64,000 nt of DNA from Ulota crispa (GCA_963920765.1 OY987250.1:12268409-12332408); one strand, 5' to 3'. Positions 23,902 to 36,769 are shown, numbered from the stretch's first letter. Notes: a model not told the origin generated them from the sequence alone. Program-made: numbers and translations.

Positions 23902-25122
23902 TTAACCCCTAAAAGACCAAGGGTGTTTTTTGAGAAAAAATCTCAGAAACTATCAACTTTTAGTGTTTTGCTGAAAATTGAAATTAAAAACATTTTTTCT
24001 CAATTCCAACCGTACAAAAGTGTGTCAAATAGATAAGTTAATGTGTGCAAAAAATTTCAGCTTATTTGACCGCACGGATTATAAGTTTATAATTTTTGAA
24101 GTGAGAAAGAAACGCGTTATTTGTTAAATTGGGAAAAACGTTACATTTTGGGACTTCTGAAAGTTTTAGGTGACCACCTGAAAATCAAGCTCACAGTGCT
24201 TTTTTTGGTACACGTGCCCTCACTTGAGAGGAGGAATTTGAGAGGGAAAAAATCTTAGTGGCTCAAACTAAATTTGATACCTTTGAATTTGGTTTAAGGT
24301 GACTTTTTGGGTTAAGGTGGAGTACAAAATGGTATCTCTATTTTTCCCAGTTTAACAAATAACGCATTAAAATAGCTTTTTTTTATTCCTGCAAAATAAG
24401 GTCAGCAGACTTTGAGCCTTCCCAAAGTAAAATTTTTGCTCTACACAAATTTGAGCTTTTTGACCATTCACAAGTATATGATGTTAGGTTCACTCATGTA
24501 AAATAACAAATGCAAAGATAGAATCTAGCTTATTCTAAATCATTGTGCAGTGCAAGGAGGTTTAGTGAATTGGCAATACATTAGACATTCTTTCATGATT
24601 TCTTGTGCAATGAGAAAGTCTTTTATTTGAAATTTGAATAGTGAATAGTTAGAGACAATCATTTGGAATATGTGAAAAAAAGTTTCAAGAGTTTGGATAT
24701 ATAGATTGAAAGATAATAGAGCTTGAAGTTAGAGGAATTCTTTTCTTCTTGAAACTGCCCAAACATAGTTAACAAAATTTGACTCCCTTTAGAATGTGAT
24801 GTGAGACTTGAATTTTTTTTTTTTGACAATTGTACACCATGTCTTTTTAATTACATACTTGCCAAATTTCAAAAGTTGATGAGAGTTTTAGCATAAGATT
24901 CTCCAAAGATGCCCATGCTACCCAAATTGCCCAAATTATTTTGGGTAACATAATTTTTGAACCGGGCATCTGATTGGGGAAAAAATTACATCTCCACTTA
25001 TGGGATATATATTTACACCTTGTGTAACAATTTTGAGAACATCCAATAAAAATTAACTTCGTATGACCCAACCTGAGTTCCCAAGTGACTGTTGAACAGC
25101 CACATGATCCTTTAAGGGTTAA
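23902..25122. mobile_element. TTAA-flanked element, family D
   Basis: Begins TTAACCCCTAAAAGACC and ends GATCCTTTAAGGGTTAA. 1221 bp including a nested family E MITE (24111-24368). The host is therefore about 960 bp, like family A. No transposase frame. Confidence 0.8.
24111..24368. mobile_element. Family E MITE nested in element D
   Basis: Ends AACGCGTTATTTGTTAAATT and AGTTTAACAAATAACGCATT. Typical interior ('gagaggaggaatttgagagg'). Confidence 0.8.
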
Positions 25123-25127
25123 AGTTT

Positions 25128-25383
25128 TTAACCTAAAGAGGGAATAATCAAATTATTCATTTTTTATTTTGATTATGTGAGTAATGTGACAAGGTTTAAA
25201 ATCCGCATTTTGACTTCATGTTGGTAACCATTAGTGAGTAACACGCATGTACGAGATAAGCTCCTTTTTATCATTTTCTGGAGTCAACTAGGAGTTGCCT
25301 ACATTGTACAGACAGGAGTTCAAATGGACATTTGGGGCAAACTGCCAAGTGGACGGGCAATTTGTACAATGCGACAACCATGA
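25128..25383. repeat. Dispersed repeat U, copy 2
   Basis: Same orientation as 4773-5035 and similar throughout. Confidence 0.65.
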
Positions 25384-25454
25384 CACAGTGTGTTATGAAA
25401 TCAGCATCCTTATCCGCCGAGGCAGGCAGCAGGTACTGTGATAGACATATACAC

Positions 25455-25505
25455 GTCTCCATACCCGTCTCCATACCCGTCTCCATACCCATATCTATAC
25501 CCATA
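25455..25505. repeat. 12-bp tandem repeat
   Basis: About four units of 'ccatacccgtct', the last degenerating to 'ccatatctatac'. Confidence 0.75.
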
Positions 25506-26700
25506 TTTGAACTGTCTATATCTGGACGCTATTGGTACTGCCTAGAAGTGGAAAATGCCCAATGCAGACTCAGAACAGAAGTCCAGGAACTGTAGGCACC
25601 GTCCGGCCTGCCCAGCCCAGCCCAGGCCATGCCAGGCAGGGCCAGACTACTCGTCCCCCTCGTCTCCTCCACAGCGACGCTTCACTGCCGTGGTGCGCGT
25701 TCTGCGTGCTGTGCGTGCGTAAGTGCGCACACGGCGTCCAGGCAACGCTCTACCTCTCCCACAGCAGCTACCACAGGGCCCTCTCTCTCTCTCCCCCTTT
25801 GCTGCTGCTTGATACATAAAAACCCGCTGCAATCATACGTTCCACTCTTCTGCTTCTCAACATACGTTCTAGATACTAGCTTCGACTCTTCTCTCACAGT
25901 AACTTACTATATATGTTCATGTTTGCATCTCTCTCTCTAGCTTCAGCCGCACAGTCATACAATCATATGCTCCAATTGGGCACTGCTCGTTTGCATAAAT
26001 AGTACTACGGAGGTACTGAGGTAGAGCGCGTGAGTGCGTGTTTACGAAGCTAGCCAGGGGCTCACTACTGACATATATATACAGGAACTGGCGTGGATGG
26101 TGTGCAGGGTCAGATGTTGGCTTGTTCGACTGATGGTGTGTTTTCCACTCACTCCCTACGGTCACGGTGTCTGTCAGCCAGGCTACCCAGGCCAGGCTGA
26201 TCGAGGCTGACAGTAGACTGAGGCGGTGGTTGGGAAAACATATCCAGGCAATCATCATGAGTTAGTATTTGGCCCATGCACAGTATCTACGCAAGTTCCT
26301 CTATCTGTGTACTACTACTATTAACGGCATACTCGTCGTCGCTGGAGATCGAAACAAGCGGCGTCTTTAGCTTTCTTTAGTTTCTGAAGTGATAGGACGG
26401 AAGGTATGCATGCTAACTAAGGCCTGTTATTACAGACCTCCTTTGCTTTGTGTTGCGCTTCTGATCATGGAGGCCCCATTAGGGATGCGAGGAAGGACCA
26501 GAAAAAAACAACATTGAGTGTTTCTGAGTCGTTTGTATTTTGTGGTGGTTGAGTATCATTTCGAGGCGGTCAGTTTGAATCTGTTGCCAGTGACACGTGA
26601 TCTAACGTTGGCATTGCTCAAGACCTGGTGCACCGACGTGTAATCACACGTTCATTGTGAGGTTCCCGGTGAGGTTTTTGCAGAGAGATTGTTTGATATG
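25506..26700. other. G+C-richer island, possible promoter or 5' gene region
   Basis: Clearly richer in G+C and CpG than its surroundings. It has CT-rich tracts (25780-25800 and 25930-25942) of the kind common near plant transcription starts, and a TATA-like 'gatacataaaaa' at about 25810. Several overlapping frames of 60-113 codons on both strands show no recognisable domain. I would not call a gene from sequence alone. Confidence 0.35.
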
Positions 26701-27502
26701 CTTGGTAAGCTGCTTTAATTGAGGGTCTAGTGCTCTACGAAATACTAAAGGAATTTGGCTTCCCATGCCGGCACTAAATCCGTCTCACATACTTGAAGCC
26801 TCGCTTGAAGCGGCATGTTTCCGGCGTTTGGGTCCTTTCCGATATGTCTGAAAGAACATTTTACTTTGAATCACTACTGTAGCTCCTTGCGGTTGCTTAA
26901 TTGGAGCACAGATTATGTTTACCTCGAGCACAATGATCACATCTTACTCACTGATTTCACTTTGCATCGATTCAAGCGGAGTAGGATTTACTGGCTAGTC
27001 TACAAACATGTTTCACGAAGCATTGTGTGGGTCTTTGTTTTCACCGTTGCATCGGTGTGAGCACTGTCGACATTGAATTATTAGGACTGGTGCTCTTTTT
27101 TAGTAACAGTGGTTTGTAAACAGTATATAGTATTATGTGTTGATAACCCTAACAATGTTCCCATCAGCGAAACAGCCACACCTACTTGCTAACCTTTTAT
27201 TGAATAAGCAATATTTGTATCACAAAAACCTCCACAACTGGTTTACTATTCTAGAGAAGTACCTCTCAGTAAAAAGATTAAGATTGGTATTATTGGTTGA
27301 TAGTTATGAACTATTCTTTTCTATACAGGAGATGGATTGATTTTCTGTGATTGTGTACAAAGGAGGTGAAAAAAGAATCTTCATGGGGAACGTCTGGCAA
27401 GTTGCACACTAAAAGAAGTAGCATGGTTGCTGGACTTGGTATTGAAACTTCCAGTGTTTCAATCAAAGAGTTTCAATAATCGTTTTCCCCATTTGTGTGT
27501 TC
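26701..27502. other. Stretch without a recognisable gene
   Basis: An 81-codon plus-strand frame from ATG at 26815 ends at 27060. It is unidentified, with no motif I recognise. Confidence 0.35.
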
Positions 27503-27976
27503 AACACCATATTCATTAACCCCTAAATTTCGGCACAGACGAAAAACATCCTTTACCTCAGAAAAATGAATGACTCTGTATCCCAGAAAAAGATTGATTT
27601 TGATTTGATTTTTTTCAGAAGTGATCATAAATGTGTAATGCATCATGGAAGGCAAAAATTACCTCTTGAGATACATTCATTTTGTTTTGTAACCCAAATT
27701 GTGATACATGGTGTTAGCTCCCGAGCTGTCCTTCTTGCAATTTTCATGAGGGCACCATGCACTGTTGACTTTTCCAACTTTTTGAAGCAATACTACTAGT
27801 GCCCATGTGCAAAACACTGTAGAATGCTACAAGCAGGACAAGCCACCGTGATCCATCCATCCTTTAAGGATTAAATTGGGAAAACTAAATTCTCAAGTTG
27901 TACCCTAATGGTTGGTTTAAGTTGGTCAACTTAAACCCAAAATGTTACAAATTCCCAGTTTAATGAATATGGTGTT
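27503..27976. mobile_element. Family E MITE interrupted by a family B element
   Basis: Ends AACACCATATTCATTAA and AGTTTAATGAATATGGTGTT. The left terminal repeat is split exactly at its own TTAA by the element at 27516-27874. Rejoining across the insert gives the normal family E end. Confidence 0.85.
27516..27874. mobile_element. TTAA-flanked MITE, family B, copy 3
   Basis: Begins TTAACCCCTAAATTTCGG and ends CATCCTTTAAGGATTAA. 359 bp. Inserted in the TTAA of a family E terminal repeat, with TTAA on both sides. Confidence 0.9.
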
Positions 27977-28269
27977 GTTCATTTCCCAAGAGACAAGAGA
28001 ACCCACCATATGTTTTCTGTACATTCACTTATTGAGAAATACATCTCTTTGCAACTCCCTAACCTCCATAACAGTATTAAGCAAGTCAAAATGTCTCTAA
28101 TTCTACAATTATACTCTGATCAACAACAGATGGAGATCAGTTAACAACAGTTAACATTTAACAACGAAGTATACTGTTATTTTTGTCAACTGACATGGGT
28201 TAATAATGTTCTATCTATTCACAGAAATATACTGGTCTCGTGGCCTTGTTGGTATGAACAATTGAACAC

Positions 28270-28527
28270 AACACCATATTTGATAAATTGGGAAAAACAG
28301 AGATACCATTTTGTACTCCATCTTAAACCCAAAAAGTTACCTTAAATCAGATTTGAAGGTAACAGATTTAGTCTGAGTCACTAAGATTTTTTCCCTCGCA
28401 AATTCTTCCTCTTAGGTGAGGGCAAGTGTACCAAAAAAAATGCTGCAAGCTTGGTTTTAGGTGATCACTTAAAACCTTCAAAAGTCCCGAAATATATTGT
28501 TTTTCCCAATTTAACGAATATGGTGTT
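28270..28527. mobile_element. Family E MITE
   Basis: Ends AACACCATATTTGATAAATT and CAATTTAACGAATATGGTGTT (shared core 'gaatatggtgtt'). About 258 bp. Confidence 0.8.
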
Positions 28528-28632
28528 ACACCCTCAACCTGGCATGAAAGCAATACAATCAAAAGATGAACACTAAACAACATCTGATTGTGAAAGAAGA
28601 AACCCTTGCTAGGATTGATAAGGATAAGGTGG

Positions 28633-28922
28633 AACGCCATGTTTTTTAATTTGGGAAGAAACCTTGATTTTGAGAATAAATTAGGTTTAACTGTTTAAGG
28701 TGATCACTTGAAACCAAGCTCTAGGTTTAAGTAGCGTTTTTTTGGTACATGTATCCTCAACCCCTCACTTGAGAGGAGGAATTTGTGAGGGACAAAATAT
28801 CAATGGCCCAAACCAAATCTAATACCTTCAAATCTGGCATTTAAAACCAATAAGAGAAACGTTGGGTTTAAGGTGAAGTACAACTTGTGAATATGGTTTT
28901 CCCAATTTAATGTATATGGTGT
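28633..28922. mobile_element. Family E MITE
   Basis: Ends AACGCCATGTTTTTTAATTT and AATTTAATGTATATGGTGT. Contains 'gagaggaggaatttgtgagg'. Confidence 0.75.
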
Positions 28923-30313
28923 CTAAAATAGACCAGTCTCGAATGGATAGCAACAAAAATTGGATAGAATCTGACCATGGATATAAAATTGGATATGTTC
29001 TACACTGAGTGAGTGTGTGTGAAAATGTGGTAAATCTCCAGATTTCAACCTCAAAAATTTCATCACTGGGAAATAAGATTATGTTTCTTGTTTCCAGAAT
29101 CGCTTGTTCACTTTCAGTCTTTCACCCACCCCTCCAAATAGGTAAAAAGAAGTCAACGAGTAACAAACCTTCTTGTTTGCAACAGCAAAGAGATTTTCCA
29201 TTATTGGTTCTTCAACCTATTAATGGTTAAAAAAAGTAGACAGTGTTTGGAGGAGCTATTATACTTAGGAAAATTGCAATTTTTTCCATGCTAAGAAGGA
29301 TAATTTGACACCCTAACAGCATCTCCACCTCATTTGTAGTTTCTAATCTCGGGGAAATGCCATGACTCTTGTTGAACTACAATATCTCCCACTTGTGCAA
29401 TTGGATAATCTAATGTTCAAGTGTTCAAAGTTCAAACAATAAGAAACCTTCTTGTTTGAAAAAATAGGTAGATTCTCTATCATTGCTTACTCAACTTACT
29501 GATTAAAAGAAAAGTTAGTAGTATTTGCAGAGGGAATACTTTGACTGGTCCCAGCATTAAGGACCTCCTTTTCATTCAAAAGGGAACTCTTAACACGGAG
29601 TTTCAACATATAAGGTAGAAGCATCCTTAAGCGTTGCGTCCCCATGCCTGTCACTTGATAGTGGCAAGCCTAATCAATAAAAAACCAAATGGTTGTGGGA
29701 GACTGAGTGACGGTTATGGGTGATGAAGTGATGGTTGTGGGTGATTGAGTGACGGTTATGGGTGATGAAGTGGTGGTTGTGGGTGACTAGCATGAGGTTT
29801 TGAGTACCCATCTCACTACTTAAGAACCAACAACCCTTGTGATTAGCATCTCTTACACATGGTTCCTACAATTTTAGTGATTTTGGACTTTGAAAAATCT
29901 TTGTGAACAAATGCTTACAGTTGGAACCATGAAATTGATGCCAATATTTTTGGTTTCCATTTCCTAACTTACAATATTTTTTTCAAAGTTAGTCAATTGT
30001 TTTACCTACTCCAAAACCTTTATTTCCACGCTTCTGGGTGCGCCTACTGGAGTGAGCTGTTGAGCTCGTCAGCACGAAATGCATGTCAACAATTGCCCAT
30101 GAAAAATTCGATATTAGAGTCACATCATAAAACTCTACAACTACATCAATACTTCAGAAAAAGAGTGTTACTGCTGTGCCCACTGTCCAGATGTTTGCAA
30201 ACTCGCTAATCACAAAACAGAGCGTGAAAGGTTAACAATAAGGATTGCGATTCACGTGGTTATCAAATGATCAATGATAATGGGACTCACGTGGCTGTCA
30301 AATGATCAAAGAG
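28923..30313. other. Gene-free stretch with a 42-bp tandem repeat
   Basis: A family G end fragment at about 29611-29655 ('taaggtagaagcatccttaa') is followed at 29700-29795 by two units of 42 bp. Each unit is built of two diverged 21-mers ('tgagtgacggttatgggtga' and a relative). No supported gene. Confidence 0.5.
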
Positions 30314-30469
30314 AAAACATGATATTTATTAATTTGGCAAATATTTGATTTTGGATTTTTGGATTTTATGTTGTTAAAAAACATTCACTTATTCAGTAAA
30401 TATATTTTGGTGATATTAAAATTCAAAAGTCCCGAAATTGAGATTTTCTCAAATTAATGAATATGGTAT
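30314..30469. mobile_element. Family E MITE (short)
   Basis: Ends 'catgatatttattaatttgg' and 'caaattaatgaatatggta'. About 156 bp. Confidence 0.65.
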
Positions 30470-30650
30470 ACGATATATGGTTTCAAAACCAACAACAAAG
30501 TAAGAAACTCCGCTATATATATTGTCGAGTGTCAACTCTACATACAACTGTTAACATTTCAGGCCCTTGAGTACCCATTATGTTGATTCCAAGTCTCGTT
30601 CTAAGTTTATTGTTGGTTTTGAGTATACCTGTTTCATCACTTGTGAGTGT

Positions 30651-30837
30651 AATACACTATATTAAGTAAATTGGAAAAAATTGCAATTGTGGGACTTTTG
30701 GTTTTGTATTTTTTTATTTTTTTTTATTTTTTTATTTTTTATTTTTTATTTTTTATTTTTTGAAGAAAATTCACTAAATGCACCTTAAAAAATACAACAT
30801 CAAAAAATCTCAAAATTGTATTTTTTCCCAATATGAT
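30651..30837. mobile_element. Family E-like MITE cut by the copia element
   Basis: The left end is 'cactatattaagtaaattgg'. The right end, 'ttttttcccaatatgat', continues as 'atgatgttg' at 35070 beyond the retrotransposon. The copia element therefore landed near this MITE's right terminus. It contains a T/A-rich homopolymer-like tract at 30708-30762. Confidence 0.65.
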
Positions 30838-31108
30838 TGTTGTGATAGAGTTACAGACTCTAAGGAAAGTGTTGCGAATAGAAAACACAATGAGGACACA
30901 AAAGAGATATAACAAAGTGTGAAAGGAGAAGAAGTAACAAGTGTTATTATCCAAGTAGGGTTTGCCTACTATATACAAGGGAAGACCAAAGATAGAAAGT
31001 AAAAATCCTTCTCTACTATTGGTACATGGGATCCCTGTACTAAAATAAACTTTAGTGAACTCTAGTTAACTATGTGGAGAGCATATTAATAGAGTACTTA
31101 TCTCAACA
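30838..31108 (-). repeat. Copia 3' LTR
   Basis: 271 bp, TGTTG...CAACA, paired with 34799-35069. It is the 3' LTR because the coding strand is minus. Confidence 0.95.
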
Positions 31109-31403
31109 CTCCTCCTCGCTTGACACATAGTTGTATGTAGACCTAAACAACAATGTTCTATATGATAATTCCCGTAATCTTGTAAGATATACAATTGTTG
31201 CCTCATTAAAACCTTATCCGAGAAAACCTTGTTAATGATCAAGGATAAAACCATGGATGAAGGAAAAAGAGTGCAACACCTTCAACAATCCATTCACATG
31301 GTAAAACCCAATGGGAAAAATCCATGGAAGGATGGCAAAGGTTCTTATAATATAATCCTGTTGAATCTCTTGCTCCAAAGTATTGAGTCGCTACATTCCA
31401 ATG

Positions 31404-34400
31404 TCATGAATAAGTTGATGATGAGTATATGATAATAGGATTAAAACCAGTATCAGCGTACTCAATGATTTCTGGGATTCCACCTTTGGTGTAGTGCAGG
31501 CCCAAGTCTTCTATGTCTCTGAGGTATCGAAGTAGATGCTTAACTCCATTCCAGTGACGCACTCCGGGCTTTTGGATGTGCCTAGCAAGCACCCTTGTGG
31601 CAAAGGAAATATCCAGGCGTGTGTATGTAAACAAGTACAAAAGAGCTCCTACGGCTGCGAGGTACTTGTTCAAGTCATAGAACTCCTCCTCCTCCTTGCA
31701 AGGACGGTAGGGATCATCAAATGTTCTACTTTGCCCCATCATGGGGGCAAAAAGTGGACTAGCTTGGTCTAGATTTGATGGAGAAAAATACTCTCATCAG
31801 ATAAATAAGCCACCTGAAGTCCTAGGCAGAAAGTAGTCTTGCCTAGCAACTTCAATTGAGTGGTAAGCAAGCTCATGGCATGCTTGCAAGTGCCCAGGGT
31901 GCCTACAAAGTTAAGGCTATCCATATGTACTGAAATAACAACAAAACCAGTAGTCTCCTTCAAAGTAAAGAGACATGGTAGAGTTTGATCATGTTGGAAT
32001 TTGTGGTGAAGCAAGAAGTCACGTAACTGCTTATACTACATTCTACTAGCTTGTTTTAGACCATAGATGGCTTTTTGGAGTTTGAGTCTAGAATATGATC
32101 CCTGAGTGTCCTCTGGAGGGATCTCCAAGAGGAAGTCAGGTGGGGGCCTAATATATATGTCAACATCTAAGGGACATAAAAGTGGACAGGCACAACATCA
32201 AAGAGTTGTGTGTCTAAAGAGTATTGTACAGCCATACCTAACAAGTAGCGGAAGGTGCCCAAATCCATAACAGTAGAATATGGTTATAATCCACTCCAGG
32301 TCTTTGAATGAATCCTTGGGCAACCAAATGGATTTTGTACCAAATAACATGCCCTTGGACATTTTTTTTCTTGGTAAAATAAGTTTGAAATCGATAGGCT
32401 TACTAGGGAGGTTAGTGATTAAGGGACTAAAGGCATCATGCTCCTAAGGGAAGAATACTCAGCATTCAAGGCTTCTAACCATTGAAGCCAATCGGAACTT
32501 GCTTTGGCGTCATTTAGTGTAATAGGATCAAAACCAGAGCTAGTAATCCGGGTGACAAAGGTGAGCGCAGAGTTAGTTTCAGCTGGGATACAGATGAAAG
32601 ATTGATCATAGTCAGAAGGGAACAAGAGATCATTATGAAGACTGAGAGGGTCGGTCCAGGGTACTTTGGAAGAGAGTAGGACTGAGTCTGGATCAAGGCT
32701 ATGCTTCTGAGGCAAAATAGTGACTAATAAAGGACCAATACTTGGGAGTGGGTTACTAGTGACTCTAGTGGCATTACTGAAACCATCAAGCAATTTATCA
32801 GCAAGAGACTTGAGTTACAGAAGTTTAAAAACTTCTGAATTAGCAAGGGTGATTTGAGGATTAGGATTTTGAGTGAAGGTCTCTAGAGCCCAAAATTTCT
32901 AACCTAGACTAGGTTTAGGGGTTGCTATGGATAGAAACTAGGTTTCCTCAAATTGACAAATTTGGAATCGGGTTATTTGAAGAGTCCCAATTGAAGGAAT
33001 GACATAGCAAATAATGCTAGGGTATATATACTCTTGTCAATAAGTACCAACTGTTTTTCTATGAAGTTCTGCTACAGGGACTCAAACACGGCATCCAAAG
33101 GTTTTCAAATGAGCAACATTAGGAACTTGTCATGATGCTAGCTCCAAGGGAGACTAATCATTGAGCAGAGTAGGACGGAACTTAAGTAACATAACTAATA
33201 GTTTGGAAAGACCATGTTCCTAGTACTCAACAGTGATACCTCAAAATGCGTTCCAGAAGCATCAACTAGAACAAAAGAGTACCTGAAGGATTTTGATGGA
33301 GGATTGATGGGTCCACAAACATCACCTTGTAGTCTTTCAAGTCTTAGTGGCAACTTTGTTGGTAGTTTCCATCGCAATGGCCTTTGGACCAGCTTTCATA
33401 AATAACAGGCAACACAGTCATCCACATTGTTGGCATCACTAGGGCAAACTTCATGTCATATGAGTATTGGTAGCATGCGCCAAAACATCATGGTTTTGGG
33501 ATGCCCCAGCCATGCCACATCCCAATCTTGGTTGGGGAAATCACAAAGAAAACAAATCCGTTGGGATGTTTACTTGTGAGTGGACTGTCATCAGTAGAGT
33601 TTGTAGCACTACTTGAAATCTTTAGTCCATACAAATCATTGGCTCCTGCAATCATGTGCGGTGGCAAGGAATTGCAGCCCTTGTCTGAGCTCTAAGACTT
33701 CTTCATCATTCCTCACCTTGGTGTGGACGTGGATCCCATTAGCTCTGAAATCCCAGTAGTTGATTAGACTCCAAGGAGCTTTGGGAGATTACATTGCGTG
33801 TGTACATTTGAGGGGGGTCCCCCCAGACAATACTATAGTCGCCTGGCCCTCACAGAATTGGAAATTCTATCTTTTAGCAATTGTGATAGCATCACAGTTT
33901 TGCCAAGCTTCAACTATGTGGCTAGTAAATATGAAGTACTTCGGATCTCGCAAGATCATATGAGTGGCGGCGTTGTCCAACAAGGTAACATCACATTGTA
34001 CCTCAGACTTATCCATGCTCACCATATAATTTTTGGGATCTACACTATCTAGTGATGGAGTATCTAGTGTATGACTTTCCCTATTCCTGGACTTAAGCTG
34101 CTGCAACTCCTCATACATTTTTACAAAGTACTCTGGAATTCTACAGTCCTTAGCTAAGTGTCCAAAGCTACCACAAGTATGACAAACACAAGTGTCACAC
34201 TGTGACTTAGAATTATCACTCTTAGTATTTCCAAAGTTAGGTTTTTCAGATAACTTATCTTTGGATTTTGAGAAGGACCGTCGAGGTTGATTCTACTTTT
34301 ATTGTTGTTTCCTTGTGTGGTTTTTGTCCTGCCATCTCCACAGTATACACTTCCTTTACAGGTTTGGACTCAGCGTTCTTCAATAGAAGTAGTTGTTGCT

Positions 34401-34452
34401 TCTTTGCAAATAAGAGATGAGACATTAACTTGGAATTAGTTTTGAAATTCAT
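31404..34452 (-). pseudogene. Copia gag-pol polyprotein, disrupted
   Basis: Minus strand, in order. A gag zinc knuckle C-x2-C-x4-H-x4-C lies at about 34140-34190, after the gag piece 34255-34452. A protease-like D-N-A-A-T-H lies at about 33960-33980. Integrase core fragment D-V-C-G-P-I is near 33320, and reverse transcriptase pieces span 32793 down to 31500 (A-S-S-D-W-L-Q-W at about 32480, R-L-D-I-S-F-A near 31590). The frame is broken by several stops and shifts. The catalytic Y-V-D-D box of the polymerase is replaced (H-M-D-S at about 31920). RNase H is cut short after its first acidic segment near 31450. It cannot move on its own. Confidence 0.9.
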
Positions 34453-34798
34453 ATTGCGATACAGTTAGGCTAAAATAGCAGAAGCATGAGGAAAGGTAGA
34501 TAGAGTCTTATCTATGAGTTCCTTCTCCTCAATCTCCTCTCCACCAAGTCGCAGTTGGGATGCAATGCAATGAAGCTCCGAGTTGAAAGCCAAGACACAG
34601 CCATGTTGAGAGATAAAGTAAATCAAAGCCAGAGGGAGAGCAACAAGAACATTGAACTAATCTCTAGAAGCAGTAGTCACAGCAACAGAACTCTAATGTT
34701 GTATGTTACTATAGAAAGCACAAGTAAAATTGCTATAACCATGCTATAACAATAGCAAGATGATATATAGAGAAATATAGAGCTTCGTGCGGATAACG

Positions 34799-35069
34799 TG
34801 TTGTGATAGAGCTACACACTCTAAGGAAAGTGTTGCAAATAAAAAACACAATAAGGACACAAAAGAGATATAACAAAGTGTGCAAGGAGAAGAAGTAACA
34901 AGTGTTATTATCCAAGTAGGGTTTGCCTACTATATACAAGGGAAGACCAAAGATAGAAAGTAAAAATCCTTCTCTACTATTGATCCATGGGATTCCTATA
35001 CTAAAATAAACTCCAATGAACTCTAGTTAACTATGTGAAAAACATATTAATAAAATACTTATCTCAACA
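34799..35069 (-). repeat. Copia 5' LTR
   Basis: 271 bp, followed outside by the target duplication ATGAT. Differences from the other LTR are mostly G/A and C/T. Confidence 0.95.
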
Positions 35070-35074
35070 ATGAT

Positions 35075-36769
35075 GTTGTATGTCCTAAGGGGGGAGGAGC
35101 ATTGTGATGTATGCTCCAAGCAAAAAGAATTAACAAGGTCTTGCAGTGATTGTGAATGAAAGGTGCAACTCTTTACATTGCCACATAACTTTCAGACAAT
35201 CTAAAAAGAGAAATTAGAACTTTTGCTGAGCTGTAGTCCCTGTAAATTTAGCACGGAGAAATTTCTCAATAAAAAGGCCAATCTCCCACTCTCCCAGTCC
35301 ATGCCAAAAACAGTTTTGTTAACACCAACATAATCACACAGGTAACAGTAGTCATTAGGTTCAAGTCGGAGCAATGAAGTACAAATCCCAAGCAGGGAAA
35401 CAAATACAAGAGAGGCCGAAATAAGGTCGGATGAATGAGAAAGTAATTGGAGTGCTAACCAAAAAAGAACCACTAACAACACAAAAAATCTATTAATAGA
35501 AAAAGTATGAGTCACAAGGTGACGTAACAGTGAACAGGCAGCATGTTACAACAAGTTTAGCTTGAGAGGATGGTCCATTAGATGAAAAATGAGCTCTAGA
35601 GAAGGTCTCGCAATCTTCACACATTACCATATTTATTAAGGTAGGAGAAGCATAGGTAAGGTACCTACACAAGGATCTTTATTTTGTGTGAAGCAGTGTG
35701 TAGGAACATTTTGAGCTTTTTAGGATAAAAGCCTACACTTCTCATTTTCATCCAGTGAAAAAGTGGATGCACCGGCTATTCTTCCTACACCTACACTATA
35801 ATTGGAAACTTTCCAAAAACTTAGTTGGTTTTTAGCCAATTTATTTAAATTTCAATCGGTCTTTTGCACATTTCATTTGGCTAACTTTCTATTATTTTCA
35901 GCTCTTCCCGTTCATTGGTGTGAAGTACTCAAATGTACCATGCTACTCACAAAAGGATTTGATGATGCAAAGCAATATTATAACATGACAATCACTAATG
36001 CAAGGACCTCTAGAGTGACAATAATAAAAGCTAAAATTAGAATTCCAAATCAAACAAGGACACTCATCAAACAAATAAAATATAATATTATAAAAAGAAA
36101 GTATCCTCATGAAGTATTACGCCATAAATTGCAAACTTATATGTGATATTAGTCTCTAATGATTTGAAAAAGAACTTTACATTTAAATACTTTTGACCCC
36201 TCTAGCAACCTTCATTGAGGGCCTTCTCTTGAGCCCATTTTTCCACTTACGATGAGTCATGCCATTGGAAAATCTCCCAATTACCATGGCCATGTATAGT
36301 TAATATTGCATACTTGTTTGCGTTGTTTCTAATGACAAGCTCAAACATCCTATAAACAACCTAGACGGCTTTGCATTCTTGCATCTTATAAACAAACTTT
36401 TTTTTTCTTCTCATGCCAAAGATTTTGAGAACCTTTTTAAGAAAAAATTGTCTTATCTAAGAACTTTTGTTTTGTTGAATCGTAGCTTGAGGAAGCATCT
36501 CTTTGACAGAAATGACATTTATTTTCAACAATACATTGTATAGGTTCCTTTGTCTACCTTGAAAAGCAAAAAATATCCAATACTCAAATTTCAGAATCCC
36601 CATAAGTTATGTGTTGAATCAATATTAGATGGTGTTTACTGAGGGGGACTAGTGGACAACTAGGACTCTCGTAGGGTGCAAAAATCAAAGAGTTGTATAA
36701 TGTTGGGAACGCCTTCTGCCATCGGCCGATCAACGGTTGATGACTCCTCATCTGTACAAGAATCAAGAG
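35075..36769. other. Gene-free stretch with two unidentified frames
   Basis: A 104-codon minus-strand frame (35201-35515) starts with a hydrophobic stretch like a signal or membrane segment. A 114-codon plus-strand frame lies at 35802-36146. I recognise neither, and neither has clear splice signals. Both may be chance. Confidence 0.3.

Larger units (their letters stand above)
30838..35069 (-). mobile_element. Ty1/copia LTR retrotransposon, complete but defective
   Basis: 4232 bp, bounded by two 271-bp LTRs (30838-31108 and 34799-35069) that begin TGTTG and end CAACA. It is flanked by the 5-bp target duplication ATGAT (30833-30837 and 35070-35074). The polyprotein reads on the minus strand in the copia order gag, protease, integrase, reverse transcriptase, RNase H. 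A purine-rich tract (GCGAGGAGGAG on the minus strand) abuts the 3' LTR. I counted about 18 differences between the LTRs by eye, so the insertion is not recent. The bases next to the 5' LTR (minus strand 'ttatccgcacgaagct') do not match the usual initiator-Met primer site. Confidence 0.95.

Noticed and set aside
35201-35515. 104-codon frame with a hydrophobic start as a secreted protein
   Set aside because: It lies just outside the copia element, with no homology I recognise and no splice context; left unassigned.
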